A stretch of 64,000 nucleotides of DNA from Sulfitobacter sp. M39 (GCF_021735935.1 NZ_WMDZ01000001.1:1054001-1118000); one strand, 5' to 3'; numbered from the stretch's first letter, positions 8,256 to 17,823 are shown. The notes: generated from the letters alone by a model not told the origin. Program-made: numbers and translations.

Positions 8256-9680
8256 CTAGCCAGCAGCAGCACCGCCGACGGTCAGGCCGCCGATCATCAA
8301 TGTCGGCTGTCCAACGCCCACGGGCACCCATTGGCCCGCCTTGCCGCAGTTGCCCATGCCCGGATCCAGCGCGGGATCGTTGCCGATGGCGCGGATCTGT
8401 TGCAGCGCCGTGGCCCCGTCTCCGATCAGCGTAGCCCCTTTGACGGGGTCGCCGACCACGCCATTGCGCACACGGTAGGCTTCGGTGCAGGAGAAAACGA
8501 ACTTGCCGTTGGTGATATCCACCTGCCCGCCGCCAAAACCGACCGCATAGATGCCGTCCTTGAGGTCCGCGACGATATCCCCGGGGGCCACGTCGCCGCC
8601 CAGCATATAGGTGTTGGTCATGCGCGGCATCGGGGTGTGGGCATAGGATTCGCGGCGGCCATTGCCGGTAGGAGCGACGCCCATCAGCCGGGCGTTCTGC
8701 CGGTCCTGCATATAGCCTACCAGCACACCGTCCTCGATCAGCACATTCTTGGCCGAGGGCGTGCCCTCGTCATCAACAGAGATAGAACCGCGCCGGTCGG
8801 GGAGGGTGCCATCATCCAGCACCGTCACGCCTTTGGCGGCGATGCGTTGGCCCATGAGGCCGGCAAAGGCGCTTGAACCCTTGCGGTTGAAATCCCCTTC
8901 CAATCCGTGACCGATGGCCTCGTGCAGCAGGATGCCGGGCCAGCCGGGGCCAAGCACAACATCCATGACGCCGGCAGGCGCGGGCACGGCACGCAGGTTG
9001 ACGCAGGCGATGCGCAAGGCTTCGCGCGTTTTGGCCTGCCAGTCGGCGGGGTCCAGCAGCCCGTCCAGCCCGACACGCCCGCCGCCACCGGCGGTCCCGC
9101 TTTCGCGGCGGCCATCCTGTTCGACGATGACCGACACGTTCACCCGCGTCATCGGGCGCACATCGCGGACAGAGGTGCCTTCTGGGCGCAGAATCTCGAC
9201 CTCCTGGATAGAGGCAGAGATAGAGGCCGAAACCTGCACGACACGCGCATCAAGGCTTCGGGCGAAATCGTCGATCTCGCGCAGGGTATCGACCTTGACG
9301 GGAAAGGCCGCGCCCGCGATCGGATCTTCGTCGGTATAGAGCTTTTGATTGGTCGCGGCAGGCGCATCCGCCCATGTGCCGCCCCCCGCACCCACGGCCA
9401 GCCGAGCCGTCTCGCTTGCGCGGCGCAGGGCGGCTTCGGTGATCTCGGTCGAGTGGGCATAGCCCGACACATCGCCGCGCACCGCCCGCAGGCCAAAGCC
9501 TTCGGAGGCATCGTAGCTTGCCGTTTTCAGCCGCCCGTCGTCAAACACCAACCCTTCAGACCGCCGGCGTTCGAAAAACAGTTCCCCGTCGTCGGCACCT
9601 GCCACAGCGTCGCGCAGGATGGACAGCGCGGCGTCACGGTCAAGCTGCGCCTCAAAGGGGTTGAAAGGCGGCTGGCTCAT
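8256..9680 (-). CDS. tldD: Metalloprotease TldD
   Basis: Zinc metallopeptidase subunit that, with TldE/PmbA, degrades unfolded or modified peptides. The 474-aa protein carries the diagnostic HEAIGHGLEGDF zinc motif (HExxxH) in LLHEAIGHG and the glycine-rich C-terminal blocks GFGGGQVDITNG and CGKAGQ found in all TldD proteins. It is transcribed divergently from ctaC across 179 bp and heads a minus-strand row (tldD, dprA, topA). A pmbA partner is not in the window. Confidence 0.95.
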   Translation of the reverse strand: MSQPPFNPFEAQLDRDAALSILRDAVAGADDGELFFERRRSEGLVFDDGRLKTASYDASEGFGLRAVRGDVSGYAHSTEITEAALRRASETARLAVGAGGGTWADAPAATNQKLYTDEDPIAGAAFPVKVDTLREIDDFARSLDARVVQVSASISASIQEVEILRPEGTSVRDVRPMTRVNVSVIVEQDGRRESGTAGGGGRVGLDGLLDPADWQAKTREALRIACVNLRAVPAPAGVMDVVLGPGWPGILLHEAIGHGLEGDFNRKGSSAFAGLMGQRIAAKGVTVLDDGTLPDRRGSISVDDEGTPSAKNVLIEDGVLVGYMQDRQNARLMGVAPTGNGRRESYAHTPMPRMTNTYMLGGDVAPGDIVADLKDGIYAVGFGGGQVDITNGKFVFSCTEAYRVRNGVVGDPVKGATLIGDGATALQQIRAIGNDPALDPGMGNCGKAGQWVPVGVGQPTLMIGGLTVGGAAAG

Positions 9681-9859
9681 AAAAATGTTCCCTGAATCGT
9701 GTCATAAAAATCGCTTCGCGTCCGTTTGACGCAAGCAGAAGTCTTTATCTTGAAGTTAGAATATGATTGTAAGCGTACAGATTACAACGGGACAGCCGCC
9801 TCCAATTGCGGGGTGCTGCTGGGATTCGCTTATCAATGGTCACAAGATCAGGACGACAT

Positions 9860-10756
9860 ATGAAACATCTTCTCTCTTTTTCGGGTCTCATGGCCGCTTT
9901 TTCCGCCGTGCCAGCAATGGCGCAGGAAAACCTTCGCATCGACGGGCTGGAAATCATTGGTGAGCCGGTAGACGGCAAGATGGGCTTTCAGCCAGCCGTC
10001 ACCCGTGTGGCGCAAGACATCCACGATCTGGACCACCTGATCCTGATCATCATCACCTTGATCACCATCTTCGTGACCGGTCTGATCCTTTGGGTGGCGT
10101 TCCGCTACAACCGCAAACGCAACCCGGTTGCTGCGTCCTTCACGCACCACACACCTGTTGAAATCCTCTGGACCGTCGCGCCGATCGTGATTCTGGTGCT
10201 GATCGGGGCCTATTCGCTGCCGATCCTGTTCCGTCAGCAGGAAATCCCGCAGGCTGACCTGACCATCAAGGCGACCGGCAACCAGTGGTACTGGTCCTAT
10301 GAATATGTCGACGAGGGCTTTGGCTTTGACAGCTATATGATCGGTGCACCGGCTGTTGGCGGCGAAAACCGCAAAACACCCGAAGTCGTCGCACAGCTTG
10401 AGGCCGCCGGCTATACCGAACAGCAGTTCCTGCTGGCGACAGATACCGCCGTTGTGATCCCTGTCGGTCAAACGATCGTTGTTCAGGTCACCGGTTCCGA
10501 CGTTATCCACTCTTGGGCGATGCCTGCCTTCGGTGTGAAACAGGACGCCGTACCTGGCCGTCTGGCGGAAACATGGTTCACCGCCGAGAAAGAAGGCGTG
10601 TACTTTGGCCAGTGCTCCGAATTGTGCGGCAACGCCCACGCCTACATGCCGATTACTGTGAAAGTCGTCTCGGAAGAGGCCTATGCTCAGTGGCTTGGCA
10701 ACGCGAAAGAAGAGTATGCGGGCATCCCGCAGACTCTGACCGTTGCGTCCAAGTAA
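9860..10756 (+). CDS. ctaC: Cytochrome c oxidase subunit II
   Basis: CuA-bearing subunit of the aa3-type oxidase that accepts electrons from cytochrome c. The 298-aa protein has a signal peptide ending AMA-Q, two transmembrane helices (about 55-80 and 98-118) and a periplasmic cupredoxin domain. It has all CuA ligands: HSW, and GQCSELCGNAHAYM with two Cys, Glu, His and Met. The start at 9860 has AGGAC 6-10 bases upstream; a longer in-frame start (9806) would spoil the signal peptide. It is the first gene of ctaC-B-x-G-E; subunit I is usually encoded elsewhere in this family and is not seen here. Confidence 0.97.
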   Translation: MKHLLSFSGLMAAFSAVPAMAQENLRIDGLEIIGEPVDGKMGFQPAVTRVAQDIHDLDHLILIIITLITIFVTGLILWVAFRYNRKRNPVAASFTHHTPVEILWTVAPIVILVLIGAYSLPILFRQQEIPQADLTIKATGNQWYWSYEYVDEGFGFDSYMIGAPAVGGENRKTPEVVAQLEAAGYTEQQFLLATDTAVVIPVGQTIVVQVTGSDVIHSWAMPAFGVKQDAVPGRLAETWFTAEKEGVYFGQCSELCGNAHAYMPITVKVVSEEAYAQWLGNAKEEYAGIPQTLTVASK

Positions 10757-10819
10757 GGCACAATTGCTGATGCGGGGTGCGCGACGCGCGCCCCGGGTTC
10801 CTTTTGTATGAGAGATCGC

Positions 10820-11755
10820 ATGACAGATACCAGCACGACACCTGCGGGCGAGTATGAGGCGCAGTTCGGCGATTATTTCGCCCTGATGAAGCCGCGCGTC
10901 ATGCAGTTGGTGGTATTTACCGCACTTGTTGGCATGCTCGCCGCGCCCGAACCTGTGCACCCCGTGATCGGCTTTGCCTCGATCCTGTTTGTCGCCATCG
11001 GGGCAGGGGCTTCGGGTGCGCTTAACATGTGGTGGGACGCCGACATCGACGCGATCATGCGCCGGACGCAAGGCCGCCCGATCCCGTCGGGGCGCGTCCA
11101 ACCGGGCGAAGCACTGGCGATCGGTGTGGCGCTGTCGGGCATGTCTGTCGTCATGCTGGGGCTGGCGGCCAACCTGCTGGCCGCGGGCATGCTGCTGTTC
11201 ACGATCCTCTTCTACTCCGTTTTCTATTCCATGTGGCTTAAGCGTGCGACGCCGCAGAACATCGTGATCGGTGGCGCTGCGGGGGCGTTCCCGCCCGTGA
11301 TCGGCTGGATCATCGCCACCGGCAGCTTCTCGGTCGAGGCATGGTTGATGTTCGCGCTGATCTTCATGTGGACGCCGCCGCACTTCTGGGCCTTGGCGCT
11401 GTTCATGCGCAATGACTATGACGACGCGAAGGTGCCGATGCTGACCGTGACCCACGGCCGCCGCTCCACCCGTCGTCACATTCTGGCCTATACTGTTTTG
11501 CTTGTCATTCTGGCGGTCGGCACGGGCTTCACGTCGATCGGCGGGCCAATCTATCTGGCGACCGCGGGCGTGCTGAACCTGATGTTCCTGATCGGGGCCT
11601 TCCGCATCTGGCAGCGTGATGAAGACGACAGCGAAGCCGATGATTTCCGCGTTGAACGCAAGTTCTTCCGCCTGTCGCTATGGTATCTCTTCTTGCACTT
11701 CGGTGCCATTCTGCTTGAGGCCACCCTGCGGGGCTACGGTTTGGGAGGCTGGTAA
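10820..11755 (+). CDS. ctaB: Protoheme IX farnesyltransferase (heme O synthase)
   Basis: Integral membrane prenyltransferase that adds a farnesyl group to heme B to give heme O, the precursor of heme A for the oxidase. About 311 aa with seven to nine hydrophobic helices. The Mg-prenyl-PP motif NMWWDADID (NxxxDxxxD) lies near residue 65, and a second acidic motif, RNDYDDAKVPML, lies further on. I prefer ATG 10820; ATG 10808 is in frame four codons upstream with no better ribosome site. The stop overlaps the next start (TAATG). Confidence 0.95.
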   Translation: MTDTSTTPAGEYEAQFGDYFALMKPRVMQLVVFTALVGMLAAPEPVHPVIGFASILFVAIGAGASGALNMWWDADIDAIMRRTQGRPIPSGRVQPGEALAIGVALSGMSVVMLGLAANLLAAGMLLFTILFYSVFYSMWLKRATPQNIVIGGAAGAFPPVIGWIIATGSFSVEAWLMFALIFMWTPPHFWALALFMRNDYDDAKVPMLTVTHGRRSTRRHILAYTVLLVILAVGTGFTSIGGPIYLATAGVLNLMFLIGAFRIWQRDEDDSEADDFRVERKFFRLSLWYLFLHFGAILLEATLRGYGLGGW

Positions 11756-11931
11756 TGGGTATTCGCGCTGAACACGAGATTCACACACGCCGCCGCGGGC
11801 GCAACCTTGGCGTCGGTCTGCTGCTGGCCGCCTTTGTCGTGCTGGTCATGGCTCTGACCTTTGTCAAAATCACCAACATCGATTTCAATGATCTACCCGG
11901 TGGCGCGCTGCAAACACAGGAGAGCAACTGA
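11755..11931 (+). CDS. Small single-pass membrane protein of the oxidase operon, 58 aa
   Basis: ATG 11755 overlaps the ctaB stop, and its own stop overlaps the ctaG start by one base, so all three are translationally coupled. The 58-residue protein has a basic N-terminus (HTRRRGRN), one transmembrane helix (GVGLLLAAFVVLVMALTFV, about residues 18-37) and a short acidic/polar tail. Small ORFs at this position between ctaB and ctaG are known in Paracoccus and Rhodobacter cta operons and are presumed assembly or accessory factors (CoxF-like). The function is not established from sequence. Confidence 0.8.
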   Translation: MGIRAEHEIHTRRRGRNLGVGLLLAAFVVLVMALTFVKITNIDFNDLPGGALQTQESN

Positions 11932-12506
11932 TGGCCCTGTCCGGACCCGCGAAGACTGTGGTGCAAACCGTCTCTGTCGTCATCCTGATGGGCGGGCTGG
12001 CTTGGGCATCGGTGCCGTTCTACGATTGGTTCTGCCGGGTCACCGGCTTTGGCGGAACGCCGGGGCAGGTCGCGGGGGCCGAGGGCGACGTGCTGGATCA
12101 GACGATCAAGGTGCGTTTCGACGGCAGCTTGAACGAAGATATGCCGTGGGAATTCAAACCCGTCGTCAACGAGATGGAGCTGCGCATCGGCGAGACCGGG
12201 CTGGCCTTCTACGAGGCCTATAACCCCACCGATCACCCCGTCGCGGGGCAGGCGTCTTACAACGTGACGCCCTATGCCGCCGGGGCCTTCTTTGAAAAGA
12301 TCGAGTGTTTCTGCTTTACTGAACAGGTGCTGGCCCCCGGTGAGCGTGTTCAGATGCCTGTCAGCTTCTTTGTTGACCCCGAAATCGTCGAAGACCGTGA
12401 TGCCAAGTATGTACATACGATCACACTGTCTTATACGTTCTATGAAATTGACCTGCCCGAGGACTATGAAGCCCCCGATCAGGACAGCGAGACAAACCTG
12501 AATTAA
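11931..12506 (+). CDS. ctaG: Cytochrome c oxidase assembly protein CtaG (Cox11)
   Basis: Membrane-anchored copper chaperone that delivers Cu to the CuB site of subunit I. The 191-aa protein has one N-terminal helix (about 10-30) and a periplasmic beta-sandwich. The copper motif ECFCFTEQ (Cys126, Cys128) and the additional conserved Cys35 (WFCRVTGFGG) are present. Length and motifs match alphaproteobacterial Cox11. It lies between the small membrane protein and ctaE in the oxidase operon. Confidence 0.96.
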   Translation: MALSGPAKTVVQTVSVVILMGGLAWASVPFYDWFCRVTGFGGTPGQVAGAEGDVLDQTIKVRFDGSLNEDMPWEFKPVVNEMELRIGETGLAFYEAYNPTDHPVAGQASYNVTPYAAGAFFEKIECFCFTEQVLAPGERVQMPVSFFVDPEIVEDRDAKYVHTITLSYTFYEIDLPEDYEAPDQDSETNLN

Positions 12507-12529
12507 GAAAAAGGTGAGGGACTGAACCA

Positions 12530-13333
12530 ATGGCCCATGAAAAGAACCATGACTATCACATTCTGCCGCCGTCCACATGGCCATTGCTCAGCTCCATCGC
12601 CGGCTGTGTCATGCTGGTTGGTGGTGTCTTCTGGATGCACGATGTAACCCCCTTCGTCTTCTTGGGTGGTCTGGTTGCTGTGCTGTACTGCATGTTCGGA
12701 TGGTGGTCCGAGGTTGTTGCTGAAAGCCACGTCGGCGATCACACCAACGTCGTGCGCATCGGTCTGCGCTATGGCTTCATCCTGTTCATCATGTCCGAAG
12801 TGATGTTCTTTGTGGCGTGGTTCTGGACCTTCTTCAAAGAAGCCCTGTACCCGATGGATGAGTTCCCGGGCTCCACATACGTGCAGCCGGATATCATCCC
12901 CGTTGACGCTTTCCACCTGCCGCTGATCAACACGCTGATCCTGCTGCTGTCGGGCTGTGCAGTCACATGGGCGCACCACGCGCTGGTACATGAAAACAAC
13001 CGCAAAGACCTGATCGCCGGCCTGTCCATCGCGATTGTTCTGGGCATGCTGTTCACCGCGTTCCAGGCCTATGAATATTATGAACTGCTGGCCCATGACG
13101 ACTGGACCTTCGGCGGCGACCTGTTCTTCTCCAGCTTCTTCATGGCGACAGGCTTCCACGGTTTCCACGTTGTGATCGGCACGATCTTCCTTGCGGTCTG
13201 CCTGTTCCGCGCGCTGAAAGGCCACTTTACCCAAGAGCAGCACGTCGGCTTCGAAGCCGCTGCCTGGTACTGGCACTTTGTTGATGTGGTCTGGCTGTTC
13301 CTCTTCTTCGCCGTCTACATGTGGGGCATCTAA
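12530..13333 (+). CDS. ctaE: Cytochrome c oxidase subunit III
   Basis: Seven-helix core subunit of the aa3 oxidase, 267 aa, starting [20 protein letters not shown], typical for the alphaproteobacterial and mitochondrial form. Family blocks include [45 protein letters not shown] and the C-terminal [16 protein letters not shown]. It follows ctaG by 23 bases. A GC hairpin with a short T-run lies downstream (13379-13408). Confidence 0.97.
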   Translation: MAHEKNHDYHILPPSTWPLLSSIAGCVMLVGGVFWMHDVTPFVFLGGLVAVLYCMFGWWSEVVAESHVGDHTNVVRIGLRYGFILFIMSEVMFFVAWFWTFFKEALYPMDEFPGSTYVQPDIIPVDAFHLPLINTLILLLSGCAVTWAHHALVHENNRKDLIAGLSIAIVLGMLFTAFQAYEYYELLAHDDWTFGGDLFFSSFFMATGFHGFHVVIGTIFLAVCLFRALKGHFTQEQHVGFEAAAWYWHFVDVVWLFLFFAVYMWGI

Positions 13334-13378
13334 GCCCGCAGTCGGCTTGCAAACCGGGCCGCAATCACTAAAAGCAAC

Positions 13379-13408
13379 AGGCGCGCGAGGGGGACCTTGC
13401 GCGCCTTT
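13379..13408 (+). terminator. Hairpin after ctaE, partial terminator
   Basis: An 11-bp stem (13379-13389 with 13396-13406, one G-T pair) with a 6-nt loop ends in only three T residues. It sits between ctaE and surf1, which belong to the same functional block, so it may attenuate rather than stop transcription. Confidence 0.55.
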
Positions 13409-13453
13409 GCATTGCCGCCACCCGTCCACGGGTGCCAACCTCAAGAGAGCTTT

Positions 13454-14134
13454 ATGCGTCGTACGCTATTCCTGCTGATTGTCGGCCTTGGCGGGGCTGC
13501 TATCCTGATCTGGCTGGGCGTTTGGCAGATCCAGCGGCTGGCGTGGAAAGAGGCGATCATCGCCGACATCAACACCCGCATCGCCGCCGCCCCCGTCGAC
13601 CTGCCCCCTACCGTCAACGCCGAGGATGACGCCTACTTGCCCGTCGCGGTGACCGGCTCCTTCGACGCAGGCGAGGTGCATGTGCTTGTGTCCCAGAAAG
13701 ACATCGGCGCAGGCTACCGCGTCATCGCGCCTTTCACGCTAGAGGATGGTCGCCGCATCATGGTTGACCGCGGCTTTGTCCTCACGACGGACAAGGACGA
13801 ACCCCGCGCTTTGGGTCCCGCGACGGTGACGGGCAACCTGCAATGGCCGCGCGAAACCGATAGCTTCACCCCAGAGGCCGACCTGAGGGGCAACATCTGG
13901 TTCGCCCGCGATGTGCCGGATATGGCGCAAACGCTTGGCACCGAACCCGTTCTTCTGGTTTCGCGCAGCAGCACGCCTCAGCCAGCGGGGATCAGCCCGT
14001 TGCCCGTCGATACCGCCCGTATTCCCAACGACCACTTGCAATATGCCATCACTTGGTTCTCTCTTGCCGCGATCTGGCTTGGGATGAGCCTGTTCTTCTT
14101 GCGCCGCCGCCGCGCGCCCAAAACCGAAAGCTGA
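13454..14134 (+). CDS. SURF1-family oxidase assembly protein
   Basis: Surf1 (Shy1) homologue, 226 aa, involved in heme a insertion into subunit I. The topology is typical: an N-terminal helix (LFLLIVGLGGAAILIWLGVW) and WQIQRLAWKEAII, a soluble loop in the periplasm, and a C-terminal helix (ITWFSLAAIWLGMSLFFL) with the family tail HLQYAITWFSLA. The start at 13454 follows AAGAGAG. It lies between ctaE and thrC, as in many Rhodobacteraceae. Confidence 0.92.
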   Translation: MRRTLFLLIVGLGGAAILIWLGVWQIQRLAWKEAIIADINTRIAAAPVDLPPTVNAEDDAYLPVAVTGSFDAGEVHVLVSQKDIGAGYRVIAPFTLEDGRRIMVDRGFVLTTDKDEPRALGPATVTGNLQWPRETDSFTPEADLRGNIWFARDVPDMAQTLGTEPVLLVSRSSTPQPAGISPLPVDTARIPNDHLQYAITWFSLAAIWLGMSLFFLRRRRAPKTES

Positions 14135-14139
14135 CCCTT

Positions 14140-15528
14140 ATGCGTTATGTCTCCACCCGTGGTTCCGCCCCCGTTTTGTCGTTCGAAGAGGCGCTGCTGA
14201 CCGGCCTCGCCCGTGACGGCGGCCTGTATGTGCCTGAAACGATCCCGACGCTTGGCGCCGATGAGCTGCGCGAGATGGCCACGATGTCCTACGAGGATGT
14301 CGCTTTTCGTGTGATGAAACCCTTTGTCGGCGACACATTCAGCGACGAGGAATTCAAGGCGCTTATCGCCAAGGCCTATGCGGGCTTCAACCACAAGGTG
14401 CGCGCGCCGCTGGTGCAGCTTGAACAGGGGCATTTCCTGCTTGAACTGTTCCACGGTCCCACGCTGGCGTTCAAAGATTTTGCGATGCAGTTGATCGGCC
14501 ACATGTTCCAGGCCGTTCTGTCGCGCAAGGGTGAACGGGTCACCATCGTCGGTGCGACCTCGGGCGATACCGGATCGGCCGCGATCGAAGCCTTCCGCGG
14601 GCTGGATAACGTCGATGTCTTTATCCTCTTTCCCCACGGCCGCGTGTCCGAAGTGCAGCGCCGCCAGATGACCACACCATCGGAAAGCAACGTGCACGCG
14701 CTGGCGCTGGACGGTGACTTCGACGACTGTCAGGCGCGTCTGAAAGACATGTTCAACGACCACGCTTTCCGCGACGGGGTGCAACTGGCAGGCGTCAACA
14801 GCATCAACTGGGGCCGCGTGCTGGCGCAGGTGGTCTATTACTTCACCGCAGGGCTCGCTATGGGCGCGCTGGACCGCAAGGTCAGCTTTACCGTTCCCAC
14901 GGGAAACTTCGGCGATATCTTCGCGGGCTACATCGCGCGCGAAATGGGACTGCCGATTGCCGATCTGGTGGTTGCGACGAACCAGAATGACATCCTGCAT
15001 CGCTGCCTGACCACCGGCGGCTACCACAAGGGCGAGGTCCATGCCTCTATCAGCCCATCGATGGATATTCAGGTCAGCTCCAACTTTGAACGCGCCTTGT
15101 ATTTCGCCTACGGCCAAGACAGCGACGCGATCAATGCGCTGATGGGCGATCTGGCGAAAGGCGGGTTCGACGTGGGCGACAATGCCCTGCGCGACCTGCA
15201 AAACACCTATAAATCCGGCCGCGTGTCCGAACAGGAAACCAGCGAGACGATCAAGACCTTCTACGCCGACACGAACGAACTTCTGTGCCCACATTCTGCC
15301 ATCGGGGTGCGCGTGGGGGCGGCCTTGCGTGATCCGGCGACGCCGATGATCACGCTGGCCACCGCGCATCCGGCCAAATTCCCCGACGCGGTCGAAGCCG
15401 CCACAGGCCAGCGCCCGCCGCTGCCCGACCACATGGCCGATCTGTTCGACCGCGAAGAACGCGTGACCCGCGTGCCGAACGACCTTGAGGCGCTCAAGGA
15501 TATTATCAAAGGGGGCATCGCTTCGTGA
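14140..15528 (+). CDS. thrC: Threonine synthase
   Basis: PLP enzyme converting O-phosphohomoserine to threonine, 462 aa, of the longer type found in fungi and proteobacteria. It begins MRYVSTRG, has the PLP lysine in GPTLAFKDF (about residue 110), the phosphate-binding GATSGDTGSAA and the family block GVNSINWGRVLAQVVYYF. It starts 5 bases after the surf1 stop and ends in an overlap (GTGA) with the M16 peptidase. The pairing with oxidase assembly genes is positional, not functional. Confidence 0.96.
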   Translation: MRYVSTRGSAPVLSFEEALLTGLARDGGLYVPETIPTLGADELREMATMSYEDVAFRVMKPFVGDTFSDEEFKALIAKAYAGFNHKVRAPLVQLEQGHFLLELFHGPTLAFKDFAMQLIGHMFQAVLSRKGERVTIVGATSGDTGSAAIEAFRGLDNVDVFILFPHGRVSEVQRRQMTTPSESNVHALALDGDFDDCQARLKDMFNDHAFRDGVQLAGVNSINWGRVLAQVVYYFTAGLAMGALDRKVSFTVPTGNFGDIFAGYIAREMGLPIADLVVATNQNDILHRCLTTGGYHKGEVHASISPSMDIQVSSNFERALYFAYGQDSDAINALMGDLAKGGFDVGDNALRDLQNTYKSGRVSEQETSETIKTFYADTNELLCPHSAIGVRVGAALRDPATPMITLATAHPAKFPDAVEAATGQRPPLPDHMADLFDREERVTRVPNDLEALKDIIKGGIAS

Positions 15529-16787
15529 GCTTGCAACAACACCGCCTCTCCAACGGCTTTCGTATCGTAACCGAACATATGCCGGGGCTTGCATCGGCAT
15601 CTATCGGGGTCTGGGTTTCGGCGGGCGCGCGGCATGAGACGGCCACGCAAAACGGTATCGCGCATTTCCTTGAGCATATGGCGTTCAAGGGCACGGCCAA
15701 GCGCACGTCGTTGCAAATCGCCGAAGCGATCGAGGATGTCGGCGGCTATATCAACGCCTATACCTCGCGCGAGGTGACGGCATACTATGTGCGCGTGCTG
15801 GAAAATGACGTATCGCTGGGGCTGGATGTGATCGCGGATATCTTGCGCAATCCGGTCCTTGATAATGGCGAGATCGAGGTAGAGCGCGGCGTGATCCTGC
15901 AAGAGATCGGTCAGGCGCTGGATACGCCGGATGATGTGATCTTTGACTGGTTGCAGGAAAAGGCATACCCCAACCAACCCATCGGGCGCACCATTCTGGG
16001 CCCGTCCGAACGCGTGTCGAACTTCAGCCGCGAAGATTTGTCGGGGTTTATCAGCCAGCACTACGGCCCCGACCAGATGATCCTCGCCGCCGCAGGGGCG
16101 GTGGACCATGACGAGATCGTGCGCCTTGCTGAACAGCTGTTCGGCGATATGCCGCCCAAGCCGCTGTTCGACGTGGATGCTGCCAAGTTCAGCGGCGGTG
16201 AAGTGCGCCAGTTGAAACCGCTTGAGCAAGCGCATTTTGCCCTCGGGTTCGAAGCGCCCGGCTACCGCGCCGATGATATCTATGTCGCGCAAATCTATGC
16301 CTCTGCGCTCGGGGGCGGCATGTCGAGCCGCCTGTTCCAAGAGGTCCGCGAGAACCGCGGACTGTGTTATACGATCTTTGCGCAGGCGGGGGCCTATGCC
16401 GACACAGGCATGATGACGATCTATGCTGGCACCAGCGGCGAACAGCTGCCCGAACTGGCTGGCATCACCATTGACGAGATGAAGCGCGCCGCCTCCGACA
16501 TGTCCCCGGCAGAGGTCGCGCGGGCACGGGCGCAGATGAAGGCTGGCTTGCTGATGGGGCTGGAAAGCCCGTCGAACCGCGCGGAACGTCTGGCGCGTCT
16601 GATCCAGATCTGGGACCGCGTCCCGCCGCTGGAAGAGACCATCGCGCAGATTGACGCGGTCACTACAGGCGACGTGCGCGACTTTGCCCAGAATATCGCC
16701 GCCAGCGCCCCTGCGGCATTGGCGCTATATGGTCCCGTAGATGGTGCCCCCACATTGGAAGAGCTGCAGGAGCGTCGCGCTGCCTGA
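15525..16787 (+). CDS. M16-family zinc peptidase (processing-peptidase-like)
   Basis: Homologue of the mitochondrial processing peptidase beta subunit, 420 aa. The inverted zinc motif HFLEH (residues 47-51) is followed by the third ligand Glu127 in GVILQEIGQ, the exact 76-residue spacing of active M16 enzymes. The C-terminal non-catalytic domain shows LGGGMSSRLFQEVRE. The GTG start at 15525 overlaps the thrC stop. The thrC-M16 order is conserved in alphaproteobacteria. The substrate in bacteria is not known. Confidence 0.93.
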   Translation: MSLQQHRLSNGFRIVTEHMPGLASASIGVWVSAGARHETATQNGIAHFLEHMAFKGTAKRTSLQIAEAIEDVGGYINAYTSREVTAYYVRVLENDVSLGLDVIADILRNPVLDNGEIEVERGVILQEIGQALDTPDDVIFDWLQEKAYPNQPIGRTILGPSERVSNFSREDLSGFISQHYGPDQMILAAAGAVDHDEIVRLAEQLFGDMPPKPLFDVDAAKFSGGEVRQLKPLEQAHFALGFEAPGYRADDIYVAQIYASALGGGMSSRLFQEVRENRGLCYTIFAQAGAYADTGMMTIYAGTSGEQLPELAGITIDEMKRAASDMSPAEVARARAQMKAGLLMGLESPSNRAERLARLIQIWDRVPPLEETIAQIDAVTTGDVRDFAQNIAASAPAALALYGPVDGAPTLEELQERRAA

Positions 16788-17371
16788 TGCAATTGCTGAA
16801 ACGAAAGCTTGCCATTGAAACCGAAAGGCTGACGTTGCGCCCACCGGTGCATGCTGACTTCCGCCCCTGGGCCACCCTGCGGTCGGACAGCATCACCTAC
16901 CTCACCCCGTGGGAGCCGTCTTGGGCACCGGACCACCTGTCGCGCAAAGCGTTTACCAATCGGGTCTACTGGGCCAATCGGTCGGTCTCTGCGGGGACGG
17001 CACTGCCGCTGTTCCTGATCCGCCGCAAGGATAACATGCTGATCGGGGCGATCACGCTGGATAACATCCGTCGCGGTCCGGCGCAGGCGGGCACCTTGGG
17101 GTATTGGACCGGCGAACAATTCGCACGCCGTGGCTATATGCGCGAAGCGATCGAGGCGACGGTGCACCACGCCTTCACCCGTCTGGACATCAGCCGCGTA
17201 GAGGCCGCTTGCCTGCCCGAAAACATCGCCTCGCGCGGGTTGCTGGAAAAGACCGGTTTTAAATACGAAGGCGTCGCGCAAAGCTATTTGCAAATCGACG
17301 GGCGCTGGCGGACCCATGTGCTTTATGCGCAGCTGCGCGGGGACCGTCGGGGCAAGACCGCGGCGGGGTAG
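16787..17371 (+). CDS. GNAT acetyltransferase, RimJ/RimL type
   Basis: A 194-aa GNAT domain protein whose start overlaps the M16 peptidase stop by one base. It opens with ETERLTLRPP, shows GYWTGEQFARRGYMREAI (acetyl-CoA loop) and ENIASRGLLEKTGFKYEG, the pattern of RimJ-like N-terminal protein acetylases. RimJ modifies ribosomal protein S5; whether this one does so is not shown by sequence. It is the fifth gene of the block starting at surf1 or ctaE. Confidence 0.85.
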   Translation: MQLLKRKLAIETERLTLRPPVHADFRPWATLRSDSITYLTPWEPSWAPDHLSRKAFTNRVYWANRSVSAGTALPLFLIRRKDNMLIGAITLDNIRRGPAQAGTLGYWTGEQFARRGYMREAIEATVHHAFTRLDISRVEAACLPENIASRGLLEKTGFKYEGVAQSYLQIDGRWRTHVLYAQLRGDRRGKTAAG

Positions 17372-17381
17372 GAGGGGACCT

Positions 17382-17819
17382 ATGATCGCCTATGTCACTG
17401 TCGGGGCCGACGACCTTGCACATGCCAAACGCTTCTATACCGCTTTCCTGCCAGCCTTGGGCTATGCGTTAACCGAAGGTCCCGAGGGCTTGAGCTTTGT
17501 GTTGCCAAAGGCAGCGGGGCAGTCTGTCGCCCTGCCGGATTTCTACGTCAAACCGACCTATAATGGCGCGCCGGCTTCTGCTGGCAACGGGTCCATGATC
17601 GCATTCGAGGCACCCACTCAGGCACAGGTGCGCGTGTTGCACGCCGCAGCGCTGGCCGCGGGCGGCAGCGATGAGGGCCAGCCGGGGTTTCGCGCCACCT
17701 ATGGCCCGCGCTTCTACGTCAGCTACCTGCGCGACCCCCAAGGCAACAAGATCGCGTTGTTCTGTGACAATCCGGCAGAGCCGGGCAGGGATGATCCACC
17801 CACTGCGCCGACGCGTTGA
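17382..17819 (+). CDS. VOC-superfamily (glyoxalase/bleomycin-resistance fold) protein
   Basis: A 145-aa single vicinal-oxygen-chelate domain. It begins MIAYVTVGADDLAHAKRFYTAFL and ends YVSYLRDPQGNKIALFCDNP, the two halves of the beta-alpha-beta-beta-beta repeat. The usual first metal His is replaced by Thr/Val at the YVTVG position, so it may lack or change its metal site. The start at 17382 has GGAGG upstream. It is the last gene before a bidirectional terminator. The substrate is unknown. Confidence 0.8.
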   Translation: MIAYVTVGADDLAHAKRFYTAFLPALGYALTEGPEGLSFVLPKAAGQSVALPDFYVKPTYNGAPASAGNGSMIAFEAPTQAQVRVLHAAALAAGGSDEGQPGFRATYGPRFYVSYLRDPQGNKIALFCDNPAEPGRDDPPTAPTR

Positions 17820-17823
17820 TATG

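Noticed and set aside
9848..11479. Minus-strand open frame of 543 codons
   Set aside because: It is antisense to ctaC and ctaB, has no recognisable motif and shows His/Arg-rich composition typical of shadow frames.
13978..16340. Two long minus-strand open frames opposite thrC and the M16 peptidase
   Set aside because: The plus-strand genes are certain (PLP lysine, HxxEH motif); the antisense frames have shadow composition.
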